From a bacterium UBP4_UBA6127 (lineage in GTDB: Bacteria > UBP4 > UBA4092), in assembly GCA_002428325.1 (NCBI GenBank), contig DIVR01000078.1, forward strand, positions 1 to 19,365: a DNA stretch of 19,365 nucleotides, given 5' to 3'. Each line of letters begins with the position of its first letter. The stretch's first letter is position 1. The translations under genes and the position numbers were made by a program. The notes under the pieces are model-generated. The model searched no databases, was not told the origin of the DNA, and worked only from the letters and a program-made list of their open reading frames with translations. Below, in pieces: positions 8,260 through 15,569 of this stretch.

Positions 8260-9387
8260 ATGCCCATAAAGATATTTCACAGCGCTGATTTGCATATTGG
8301 CTTAAAATTCAGTAGTGGAAACTATTCAACCCCCATTCGGGAGGCTCTTAAAGAGGCTCGGTTTACGACTCTTTCCCAGATGGTCCGGGAAGCCGGAAAA
8401 AGAAATTGCCAAATGATGGCGATTGCGGGAGACCTCTTTGACCATATCCGGCCCACTAAATTAGAAATCCGCCGGGTGGTCCAGGAACTGAAAACCTTTT
8501 CCGGAGATATAACCGTTGTGCTGCCGGGGAATCATGACCCCCTGTCCGGAGATTTCTGGAAAACCTTTAAAGATGAGGCCGGAGACCGGATTCTCCTGCT
8601 GGAAGAACTCCACCCTTATGATTTGCAGGAATTTGGGGTGAAAGCGATTCTCTATCCTGGACCCTGTATGGAAAAACATTCAGACCCTGGTTTTAACCAG
8701 ATTGGCTGGATCAAAGATGTTCCCAAGGGTTCAGGTGTTCTTCATATCGGCATAGCCCATGGAAGTCTGGAAGGGGTCTCCCCCGATGATGACAAACTTT
8801 ATTATTTAATGACCCGGGGCCAGCTGGAATCGGCTGGAGTTTCCCTCTGGCTGATGGGGCATAACCATTCTCCCTATCCGTTGACTCCTGGGCTTCAAGA
8901 TAAAATCTTTTATCCGGGTTCTCATGAACCGGATGGTTTTAACCGAAGCTATCCCGGGTCGGCCTGGATTCATGAACTTTCTGATGAGGGAACCTTGAAA
9001 TCCGAAAGACTCATCACAGGCCAATATCGTTTCCTGCAGCAAGATATAGTCCTGGAGGGAGAAGAAGATATCCTTAAATTAAAAGAAGGAATCTCTTTGG
9101 ATTGGGAACCCTCGAATACTCTCCTTAAATTATCTCTTAAGGGAAGATTGACTCCTGAAGAATTGGCTGAGACCAGAGAAATCCTGAATCTTTCAGGGAA
9201 ACAATATCTCTATTTCGAAACGGATGAAGAAGCCCTGGGCCAGAAGATCACCCCAGAGTCCATCCATAAGGAATTTTCTAAAGACTCCTTTCCGCACAGG
9301 CTTTTGCAGTCCCTGTCCCAAGAAGGGGATTCAGACGGCTTGCAGCTGGCATATGAACTTCTTCAAGAGATGAAGGGAGCTCGTTAA
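8260..9387 (+). CDS. SbcD/Mre11-like metallophosphoesterase, DNA repair nuclease subunit (375 aa)
   Basis: A two-metal calcineurin-like phosphoesterase. Motifs in order: SADLHIG (D10, H12), AGDLFD (G57, D58), GNHD (N91-D93), H167 in IAHGS, and GHNH (200-203). This is the complete metal-site set of the SbcD/Mre11/YhaO family, which cuts DNA ends or hairpins with a Rad50-like ATPase partner. Residues from about 270 form the C-terminal domain expected to contact that partner. I start at 8260 because family members begin just before the KIFHSADLH strand. The frame extends upstream to 8209, but those 17 residues are unrelated to the family. The SD is weak (AAGAGA). The gene lies 114 bp after the acetyltransferase and 5 bp before the ATPase. 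Whether it is SbcD or YhaO type is unclear. Confidence 0.88.
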   Translation: MPIKIFHSADLHIGLKFSSGNYSTPIREALKEARFTTLSQMVREAGKRNCQMMAIAGDLFDHIRPTKLEIRRVVQELKTFSGDITVVLPGNHDPLSGDFWKTFKDEAGDRILLLEELHPYDLQEFGVKAILYPGPCMEKHSDPGFNQIGWIKDVPKGSGVLHIGIAHGSLEGVSPDDDKLYYLMTRGQLESAGVSLWLMGHNHSPYPLTPGLQDKIFYPGSHEPDGFNRSYPGSAWIHELSDEGTLKSERLITGQYRFLQQDIVLEGEEDILKLKEGISLDWEPSNTLLKLSLKGRLTPEELAETREILNLSGKQYLYFETDEEALGQKITPESIHKEFSKDSFPHRLLQSLSQEGDSDGLQLAYELLQEMKGAR

Positions 9388-9392
9388 CCCCA

Positions 9393-11837
9393 ATGCGTAT
9401 TCTTTCATTATCTCTTCATCCTTTTGGGGGAATCAGTAACCAGAGAGTGGATTTCCAACCGGGCTTGAATATTATTCTGGGCCCTAATGAAGCCGGGAAA
9501 TCCACCCTGTATGCCGCTCTTGATAGAGTCTTATTTACTCCTTCCCAATTAGCCAAATCCCGATTTGATAAAGAAATAAAAAAATATCTGCCGCTCTCGG
9601 GAGGGGATACCCTGCAGGTTCAATTGTCTTTTGAGAAAGATTCCAATCCATATCGTCTCAGCCGAAGCTGGGGTGCCAGGAAAGGCTCTGAATTACAGCT
9701 TCCCGGAGGGCAATTGGTGGTGGAGGAAGAATCAGTCCAGGAAAAGCTGCAAGTCCTCCTGCCGGCCAGCGAGGGAACCTGTCATCAGGTGTTGATGGCC
9801 AGACAGAGGGTACTTCATGAAACCCTGGAAGATATCAGGAATGAAGGAAAGTCGGTTCACTTACTGGGAGATATTCTTCGGCAGGCGGTGCTTCAGACCG
9901 ATGGGATTTCTGTAGAGGCTTTCAAGGAAAAAGTCGATGAACAATATGACGAGTATTTTAGCAATTGGGATGAATCAAGGCAGATGCCTAAAAATGGCCG
10001 GGGAATCGAAAACCCCTGGAAAAACAGAGTCGGTAAAATATTGGCAGCCTGGTATAAAGAAGCGGCAGCCAGGAGTTCTCTGGAGGAAGGGCGGCGGGTT
10101 TATGATGAATATGAATCGGTGGCTTCCAAACTTCGAGAAATAGAATCCTCTCTACAATCCGATGCCCAGTACCTGGAATTAAAAAAGGAACCTTTTGAAA
10201 AAGCAGCACAAAGCCTTCTGCTGGCAGAGAAAATAAAAGCTTCGAATGAAGTCATAAAAAACCTGATGGAGGCCAGCCGTAATTGGTCCCTTTTTGAAGA
10301 AGGCATTAAAACTCTGGAGGCAACACTTCCGGAAGTGGTATCCAACCTCCAGTCAGTTCAATCAGAATATGAGATTGCCAGGAAACAGTCCTCTTTGGCA
10401 AGTCTTCGCCAGAAGTATAAAAGGGTTTCTGAGAAAAAAACTTTCTGGGAAGAGGCTGAGAAAAACATTAAGACCCTTCCTGTTTTAACTGAAGAGGAAT
10501 TCAAACAGCTTCAGAAACTTCATACAGAGATCGAGAGGTTGAAAACTTCCCTGATAGCCGGAAAACTGGCCGGGAAAATCAAGGTGATACATTCCCTTTC
10601 TCTGGAAATCCAAAAAAGCCTGGAAGGGCCGGCCGAGTCAATGGACCTGGCGGCTGGAACAGAATATAAACTGGAAGCGGAAGGCCGGCTGGTTATCCGG
10701 CATGCTGATTGGGAAATGGAACTGGCCAGCGGTACCGGGGAATACCAGAAAAACTGGGAAGCTTATGCCGCCAAGAAAACTCAATGGGAAAAGGTTATTG
10801 CTGATAAAGGACTAAAGGATTTATCAGAAGCCGAAACCCGATGCGCAGCCTATCGGCAGGCTTTACAATCCGCTCAAAATGCCCAGATGAATTATCAGCA
10901 GGAATTAGGTTCCCAGACCTGGGAAGAATTGGAAGATATAATCAAATCAGCCGGTGAGGTTCTTCAGGTTCGGGCCGAGGCTGATTTGGCAAGAGAATCC
11001 GCCCGGCTGGAACATGAATCAAAAACTATGCAGGAACAATTGCAGCAGAAGAAACAGGCGCTGGATAAGCTGGTTAAAGAGTATTCCTCATCCCGGGATC
11101 TTTTTATTAAAACAGGTAAAGAATCGGCTCAAATGGATATATGGATGACTGAACTGGCAAACCTCTCAGGCGGCGAGGGAGCTGGCCGGAGTGAAGAAGA
11201 GATTATCCGGTTTATGGAAGATTATAAAAAACGGAAAGAAGCTTATGATTCAAGAAATAAAGAAATACTGGAGCTGAAGATGGCCCAGACCCGGTTGGAA
11301 GAACAGCTTCCTGATGAGTCTCTGGAGGAACTGGAAAAGGAAGTAAATGAGGCTGGGCGGGAATTTCAAATAATTCAACGAAAAGCGTCTGCTCTGGCCA
11401 GAATCAAAACTAAAGTTCAGGAAATCCTGGGTTCTCTGGACCTGGGGACTTATAACCCCTATTTGGAGAAGATGGAAACCTATTTTTCCACTATCAGCGG
11501 TCAAAATGACAAAACGGCATCTGAACCTTCAGGCAATCTGCCGACAGGTATCCGGCGTGGGGAAGAAGACTTAGTGATTCCTTATGATTATTTATCCACC
11601 GGGACCCGGGATTTATTTGGGCTGGCGCTTCGGCTGGCGATGGCTGATTATTTTCTCCAGGGAGCTGAAGGATTCCTGGTATTGGATGACCCCCTGGTGA
11701 ACTTGGACCCTCAGCGGCAGGAGAAAGCCGCCCGATTATTGTCAGACTATGCTCAGCATTGCCAGGTGATATTATTTACCTGCCATCCCCGCCATGCAGA
11801 GATGATGGAAGGGAACCTGATCAAGATAGAACAATAG
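9393..11837 (+). CDS. Rad50/SbcC/YhaN-like SMC-family ATPase (814 aa)
   Basis: The ATPase partner of the preceding nuclease. Walker A is GPNEAGKST (30-38). The middle (about 225-700) is rich in Lys/Glu/Leu heptads and should form a long coiled coil. The C-terminal half-site has YLSTGTRD (ABC signature, 733-740), FLVLDDP (Walker B, 761-767), NLD (770-772) and a switch His in TCHP (798). No CxxC motif occurs in the coiled coil, so the classical Rad50 zinc hook is absent. At 814 residues it is shorter than SbcC (about 1000) and closer to the YhaN form. The start lies 5 bp after the upstream stop. GGGAG at 9375-9379 is 13 nt away, so translation is probably coupled. Known pairs act in double-strand-break repair and hairpin cleavage; some related pairs serve in phage defence. 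Confidence 0.88.
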   Translation: MRILSLSLHPFGGISNQRVDFQPGLNIILGPNEAGKSTLYAALDRVLFTPSQLAKSRFDKEIKKYLPLSGGDTLQVQLSFEKDSNPYRLSRSWGARKGSELQLPGGQLVVEEESVQEKLQVLLPASEGTCHQVLMARQRVLHETLEDIRNEGKSVHLLGDILRQAVLQTDGISVEAFKEKVDEQYDEYFSNWDESRQMPKNGRGIENPWKNRVGKILAAWYKEAAARSSLEEGRRVYDEYESVASKLREIESSLQSDAQYLELKKEPFEKAAQSLLLAEKIKASNEVIKNLMEASRNWSLFEEGIKTLEATLPEVVSNLQSVQSEYEIARKQSSLASLRQKYKRVSEKKTFWEEAEKNIKTLPVLTEEEFKQLQKLHTEIERLKTSLIAGKLAGKIKVIHSLSLEIQKSLEGPAESMDLAAGTEYKLEAEGRLVIRHADWEMELASGTGEYQKNWEAYAAKKTQWEKVIADKGLKDLSEAETRCAAYRQALQSAQNAQMNYQQELGSQTWEELEDIIKSAGEVLQVRAEADLARESARLEHESKTMQEQLQQKKQALDKLVKEYSSSRDLFIKTGKESAQMDIWMTELANLSGGEGAGRSEEEIIRFMEDYKKRKEAYDSRNKEILELKMAQTRLEEQLPDESLEELEKEVNEAGREFQIIQRKASALARIKTKVQEILGSLDLGTYNPYLEKMETYFSTISGQNDKTASEPSGNLPTGIRRGEEDLVIPYDYLSTGTRDLFGLALRLAMADYFLQGAEGFLVLDDPLVNLDPQRQEKAARLLSDYAQHCQVILFTCHPRHAEMMEGNLIKIEQ

Positions 11838-11858
11838 AAGAATAGGATTCAATATTAT

Positions 11859-12962
11859 TTGATTTCAGAAGGGATGTTTGTGAAAAATAATAGTAAAAAT
11901 GATATTGTTGATATCGCTATTAATGGACCGATGTCTGACAAAACTATTTGGAAATCCGATTCGGATATTGGAAAAGCTTATGGGGATATGGTTAAATACC
12001 TATATCGTAAACCCAATTGGGGTTGTTTGTATCCAGGTTGTGGGGAGAAACCAATAAGCTCCCACTCAATTCAAGCATCGAAGATTCAAAAAAAGTTATG
12101 TGATAACAACAATACGGTTGTTTCTTTTCAACCAGTCTTTTCGAAAGAAAGATTGTCTGTTACAGCAAAATATATAGGTGTTCATGAGGCTTCTACTTCT
12201 CCAATGTTTTGCAAAAAACATGATGCTTCTTTATTTTATCCTATTGAAAACTATGATGTTGATGTGTCGAATGAATTGCATTTATTCCTTTACTCATATC
12301 GTGCATTCATAAAAGGATTTTATGATAAGATGTTTTCTTTTCAGGCATCTATTGATGGAGTTGAAAAGCTAAAGCAAGTATTAAATTACAATGAGGACAA
12401 ACCTTTATCTGATTATCCAACTTTAATGAATGAAATTAAACATTCATACGGTTTCTACTTAGGTTATTTTAATCAACTTAAGATAAAAAATGTTTTTGAT
12501 TATGCTTTTGAACATAATAAGTATGATGTATTAAATTTTAAAACAAAAGATATCCCATATGAAATTTCGTTTGCAGTATGCAGTTCTTTTACACCCAATA
12601 ATGATTTTGATGGAGATGTTATTAATGATTATATTGCTGATGATGAACCACCTAAATTTGTTTTTATGAATATGTTTCCAGAAAATGGCAAATCATACTT
12701 ACTAATTAGTTATTTAGATAGACAAAAAAAATATTTAAACACTTATACTGAATCACTAATATCTGAATCTAATTATAAAGATAGACTATCTGAAATAATT
12801 CTTAGATATACAGATAATTTTATAGTGGCTCCAACTTATTGGAATTCAATAAGCGATGCAAAGAGAATTGATTTGTTAAGGTTTTTTAGCGATACAATTA
12901 ATAATAAAGAAATATCTTATTATCCTAATAAGCATAATTTATTTGAAGTAGGAAACAATTAG
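11859..12962 (+). CDS. Unrecognised AT-rich Cys/His protein, possible zinc-binding or HNH-like (367 aa)
   Basis: I do not recognise the family. The N-terminal part has C56-x4-C61, then ISSHSIQ (67-72 region, H69), then FCKKHD (C118, H121) followed by LFYPIE. C-x4-C with a distant C-x2-H, plus the SH motif, looks like a zinc-binding or treble-clef/HNH-type module. The remaining 240 residues are Asp/Asn/Tyr-rich without membrane segments. Codons are strongly AT-rich, unlike the genes upstream, suggesting recent transfer. It starts 21 bp after the Rad50-like gene on the same strand, so it may be read with the nuclease pair. The start is uncertain: TTG at 11859 (AGGA 11 nt upstream), ATG at 11874 (no spacer), or GTG at 11880 with GAAGGG 6 nt upstream, which I find the best-supported. 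Residue numbers use 11859. Confidence 0.75.
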   Translation: MISEGMFVKNNSKNDIVDIAINGPMSDKTIWKSDSDIGKAYGDMVKYLYRKPNWGCLYPGCGEKPISSHSIQASKIQKKLCDNNNTVVSFQPVFSKERLSVTAKYIGVHEASTSPMFCKKHDASLFYPIENYDVDVSNELHLFLYSYRAFIKGFYDKMFSFQASIDGVEKLKQVLNYNEDKPLSDYPTLMNEIKHSYGFYLGYFNQLKIKNVFDYAFEHNKYDVLNFKTKDIPYEISFAVCSSFTPNNDFDGDVINDYIADDEPPKFVFMNMFPENGKSYLLISYLDRQKKYLNTYTESLISESNYKDRLSEIILRYTDNFIVAPTYWNSISDAKRIDLLRFFSDTINNKEISYYPNKHNLFEVGNN

Positions 12963-12991
12963 AATTAATCAGATAGCTATGTTCTTGCGTG

Positions 12992-13327
12992 TCAGTGCGT
13001 TCCAGCCAGAAGAGCATGGGAAGAGTATATTCCAACCCATGTTATGACCAGTAATATGGACAGAACAGCTTCTTTACGGATAAATATCTCTTTAGATTTA
13101 TGGATATGATGAATTAGGGCTTTCCAGTTAAAAATCAAATGGATTACCATTAAAAGAGTAAATAAAAAAGCTGCTGAATTATGGACAGACATCCAATAAT
13201 GTCTTTCCATCGTTAGGGGTTCAAATTGCAGGTGATGGTTCATTATTCCAGAAACTGGCAGCAACAGGCCAGCAGCCAAAATAGCCAAAGAAATAAATCC
13301 TCGGGTACTAAAAGTTGTTTTCTCCAT
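12992..13327 (-). CDS. DUF4405-like three-helix membrane protein (111 aa)
   Basis: Three hydrophobic segments at about 9-28, 49-68 and 87-107 with a His-rich N-terminal half (H31, H32, H43, H49, H63, H73, H74). The pattern SVHNSAAFLF...VIHLIFNWKAL fits DUF4405, a small cytochrome-b-like family whose histidines may bind haem (inference). I start at 13327 because AAAAAGGAT precedes it on the minus strand by about 7 nt. Upstream codons in frame (to 13372) overlap the ferredoxin. The ferredoxin gene ends 14 bp upstream, so the two probably form a membrane-bound electron-transfer pair. Its stop faces the stop of the AT-rich plus-strand gene, 29 bp apart, without a visible terminator hairpin. Confidence 0.7.
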   Translation of the reverse strand: MEKTTFSTRGFISLAILAAGLLLPVSGIMNHHLQFEPLTMERHYWMSVHNSAAFLFTLLMVIHLIFNWKALIHHIHKSKEIFIRKEAVLSILLVITWVGIYSSHALLAGTH

Positions 13328-13341
13328 GATAATATCCTTTT

Positions 13342-13569
13342 TTATAAGGGATGGTAGGCACCATATTTGCACGCATCAATACAATTCAAACACCCTGTGC
13401 AGTTTTGGGGATTAATCAATCGGGCATGCCGGTGTCCCAGAAAATCGATTTTCCCAAGCACAAGGTTAGGGCAGGCTGCTAAGCATTTCCAGCAGGCTTT
13501 ACATCTGTGAGTATCCAACTGAATAAAATCAGTTTGGATTAGGGTCGAATGAAATAATCTTAGTTTCAT
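13342..13569 (-). CDS. Two-[4Fe-4S] ferredoxin-type protein (75 aa)
   Basis: Carries two clusters: CKACWKCLAACP (C23, C26, C29, C33) and CTGCLNCIDACK (C57, C60, C63, C67), the classic C-x2-C-x2-C-x3-C pattern of bacterial 2x[4Fe-4S] ferredoxins. It likely passes electrons, perhaps to the downstream DUF4405 membrane protein (14 bp away). No SD precedes the ATG at 13569. The ATG instead overlaps the edge of a 29-bp palindrome, so the start codon could lie elsewhere, although no other in-frame ATG precedes the first cluster. Codon and base use are AT-rich like the neighbours in this block. The product looks complete. Confidence 0.82.
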   Translation of the reverse strand: MKLRLFHSTLIQTDFIQLDTHRCKACWKCLAACPNLVLGKIDFLGHRHARLINPQNCTGCLNCIDACKYGAYHPL

Positions 13570-13597
13570 ATTGTTAATATAAATAATATCAACAATA
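13569..13597. promoter_or_regulatory. Large imperfect palindrome upstream of the ferredoxin gene
   Basis: 12-bp arms 13569-13580 and 13586-13597 around AAATA, with one mismatch. The arms contain ATTGTT and AACAAT. It sits between the Crp/Fnr regulator gene and the ferredoxin start and touches the ferredoxin ATG. It is a likely operator, possibly for the adjacent regulator. Confidence 0.55.
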
Positions 13598-13612
13598 AAT
13601 TGGATAAGGCGA

Positions 13613-13624
13613 TAACAATTGTTA
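13613..13624. promoter_or_regulatory. Perfect palindrome sharing the same half-site
   Basis: TAACAATTGTTA (13613-13624) is a perfect 12-bp palindrome. Its hexamers AACAAT/ATTGTT are the same as those in the palindrome at 13569-13597. It lies 11 bp downstream of the regulator stop codon (minus strand) and upstream of the ferredoxin. Centre-to-centre spacing between the two elements is about 36 bp. Confidence 0.5.
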
Positions 13625-13635
13625 AGAAAAAGAAC

Positions 13636-14190
13636 TTATTTCCGGTTTCTTATCCGGCTCAGTGATATAGGAGTGATCCCGAGATAGGAAGCAATATAAT
13701 GCTGTGGGATCCTTTTGATTATTTCAGGATGGTTTATGAGTAGGTCGTTATAACGTTCTTGCGGAGTGTCTTTAATTCTGGAAAGAAATAAACTGGTGTA
13801 ATTTGCCAGCCTCTGAATAAGAATCTCTTGAAACTTATCTTTTATATCGGGATATTGTTGATTTAACAGCTCAAAACCTTCTCTGCTAAGGCTAGTTACA
13901 ATAGAAGGTTCAATACTCTCTAGGCTGAACTGGCTGGGTATCTGTTTTAGATAACTCTCCAGGGAGGATACTGCCTGATTCTCAAAAAAGAACTGAAAGG
14001 TAATATCCCTGCCTTCATTATTGAACCATAATCTCAGGCAGCCCTTTTTTATAAAAAAAAGCTGTTGAGAGATTTCTCCCGCATTAAGTAAAACAGTCTT
14101 GGGTTTAAGATTAATCTCCTGGAAATGGTGTTGATATTGAACCCACAGGGTTGGGTCTTTTTGTAATCTGTTAATAAGTTGGTCAATCAT
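13636..14190 (-). CDS. Crp/Fnr-family transcriptional regulator (184 aa)
   Basis: Residues about 20-115 form a cyclic-nucleotide-binding-type beta roll (KPKTVLLNAGE, FFIKKGCLRLWF). Residues about 140-182 carry RYNDLLINHPEIIKRIPQHY then ASYLGITPISLSRIR, the compact DNA-recognition end of Crp/Fnr proteins common in Bacteroidota. No Cys cluster for iron-sulfur sensing is present, so the signal is unknown. There is no SD upstream of the ATG at 14190, which also fits a Bacteroidota-type gene. It lies 66 bp upstream of the ferredoxin on the same strand, with two palindromes between. I infer it controls the ferredoxin/DUF4405 genes. The length matches the family. It may be part of a transferred block. 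Confidence 0.85.
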   Translation of the reverse strand: MIDQLINRLQKDPTLWVQYQHHFQEINLKPKTVLLNAGEISQQLFFIKKGCLRLWFNNEGRDITFQFFFENQAVSSLESYLKQIPSQFSLESIEPSIVTSLSREGFELLNQQYPDIKDKFQEILIQRLANYTSLFLSRIKDTPQERYNDLLINHPEIIKRIPQHYIASYLGITPISLSRIRNRK

Positions 14191-14260
14191 CAGATTAATA
14201 TATCACAGAGGTGACGGGTAAATTATTTCTGAAAAGACACTTCTCAGTTTTGTTAGAAGA

Positions 14261-14284
14261 TATCAAAATGAATTTGTTTTGATA
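14261..14284 (-). terminator. Hairpin after the ABC permease gene
   Basis: Perfect 8-bp inverted repeat TATCAAAA (14261-14268) / TTTTGATA (14277-14284) with an 8-nt loop, 1 bp beyond the permease stop codon. The stem is AT-rich and followed on the minus strand by only a mixed T/C stretch (TCTTCT), so it is a weak terminator or an operator for the regulator gene downstream. Confidence 0.4.
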
Positions 14285-14285
14285 C

Positions 14286-15569
14286 CTATTGGCTATCCAT
14301 TTTTCTCATTCTAAACCATCCGATACAGAAAGCAATCAAACCCACTGATAACAGGAGGCTCCAGGAGAAGAGCATTTCGCTAAAACTGAAATCTCTCCAG
14401 ATAGCTCCTTCCATTGAGTAGATTCCCCATTTCACCGGGCTGAAATTACTGGCTTTCTGCATCCATACCGGCATGGAAATCAAAGGAATCATCCCTCCGC
14501 CGAACATCATCATGATAAGAGAAATGCCCCAGGTAGCATCCCCGACCACCTGCTCGGTTTTACCGAGGACGGATATCAATGACATGATGCCGACAAAACA
14601 CCAGGCGGTGCAAAAAGATGTCATTAACAGGAATATTGGGGTGGAGGCTCGCACATGAAACACCCCATAACCCAGCAGCAGCAAAAATAAATTACTTCCC
14701 AGACACGCAAGAAAACAAGCCGTTCCCTTACCCAGGAGGATTTGGAATGAATGGATGGGGGTCATGCGTAAACGGTGGTATGTGCCTTTCCTTCGCTCAG
14801 AAACCATGGATATGGCAAAAGCATTGGCGCAGGCTATTATTCCCCAGAGAATTGCGGAGGGAAAAGTGATATCAAAAGACGACCGGGGTTTCCCTTTATA
14901 ATCCCGGCTGATGGATTTAATTTTCAAACTGGTTTTCGCATCGCCTCCGCCCATGGGGCTGGATTGTTTAGCGGTGGTATCCATATTGGCGTAATAGTTT
15001 TCCATGGCACTGAAAAATTGGGAAGTGTTTTTCTTTTCTCCCAGAGACATTGTGGTATCGCTTTGAATATCTTGTTTACGGATACGAATTTTATCCTGCA
15101 TGAAAGTTTTATCTTTCATCATGTACTGCATTGATTCAAATAAGGATTGGACAATCATTCCCTGCAGGTATCCGGATTCGGCTTTTCGGCTGGGATCAAT
15201 GCCGATTTCCAGGGAATCATTATCTTTGCCATAGATCCCCATATTATCTCCAAACCCTTTTTTTAAATGGATATAGGCGGTTAATTTTCCCAAGCGGACC
15301 ATTCTTTCGGCAGAATCCAGGGCATAGGGTTGAATGGATAAGGATTCCCGTTGATGCAGGTTCTTAATGAAGGTATCCGCATAAGCCGATTTATCATCAT
15401 TGATCAGTCCCACATACATGATTCCCATCGTTCCCTTCCCCCCAAAAGAAAGAATCATGCCAAAAAAGACAGCCATGATCAAAGGGAATCCAATCACCCA
15501 GAACAGACCAAACTTATCCCGGGATAATTCCAGTAAATCTTTCAATGCGATGGTTAAAATAGAACGCAT
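14286..15569 (-). CDS. ABC-2 type transporter permease (427 aa)
   Basis: The membrane subunit of an ABC exporter with the ABC2_membrane_3 (NatB/YhaP-like) layout. One N-terminal membrane segment (about 22-41) is followed by a large extracytoplasmic domain (about 45-235) and five or so C-terminal membrane segments (about 237-422). The conserved SERRKGTYHRLRMTP (about 257-271) marks the cytoplasmic loop before the second membrane group. The start codon overlaps the ATPase stop by one base (TAATG), so the two are translationally coupled. Exported substrate unknown; small molecules, ions, peptides or antibiotics are typical of the family. Base composition is like the host genes. Confidence 0.88.
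   Translation of the reverse strand: MRSILTIALKDLLELSRDKFGLFWVIGFPLIMAVFFGMILSFGGKGTMGIMYVGLINDDKSAYADTFIKNLHQRESLSIQPYALDSAERMVRLGKLTAYIHLKKGFGDNMGIYGKDNDSLEIGIDPSRKAESGYLQGMIVQSLFESMQYMMKDKTFMQDKIRIRKQDIQSDTTMSLGEKKNTSQFFSAMENYYANMDTTAKQSSPMGGGDAKTSLKIKSISRDYKGKPRSSFDITFPSAILWGIIACANAFAISMVSERRKGTYHRLRMTPIHSFQILLGKGTACFLACLGSNLFLLLLGYGVFHVRASTPIFLLMTSFCTAWCFVGIMSLISVLGKTEQVVGDATWGISLIMMMFGGGMIPLISMPVWMQKASNFSPVKWGIYSMEGAIWRDFSFSEMLFSWSLLLSVGLIAFCIGWFRMRKMDSQ

Noticed and set aside
14203..14214. TCAC-N4-GTGA palindrome upstream of the Crp/Fnr gene
   Set aside because: Arms are only 4 bp and the spacing does not match the CRP site (TGTGA-N6-TCACA). Chance is likely.
11838..14285. Reading the AT-rich block as a prophage or transposon
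   Set aside because: No integrase, transposase, terminal repeats or attachment duplication visible. Only composition and gene type suggest transfer.
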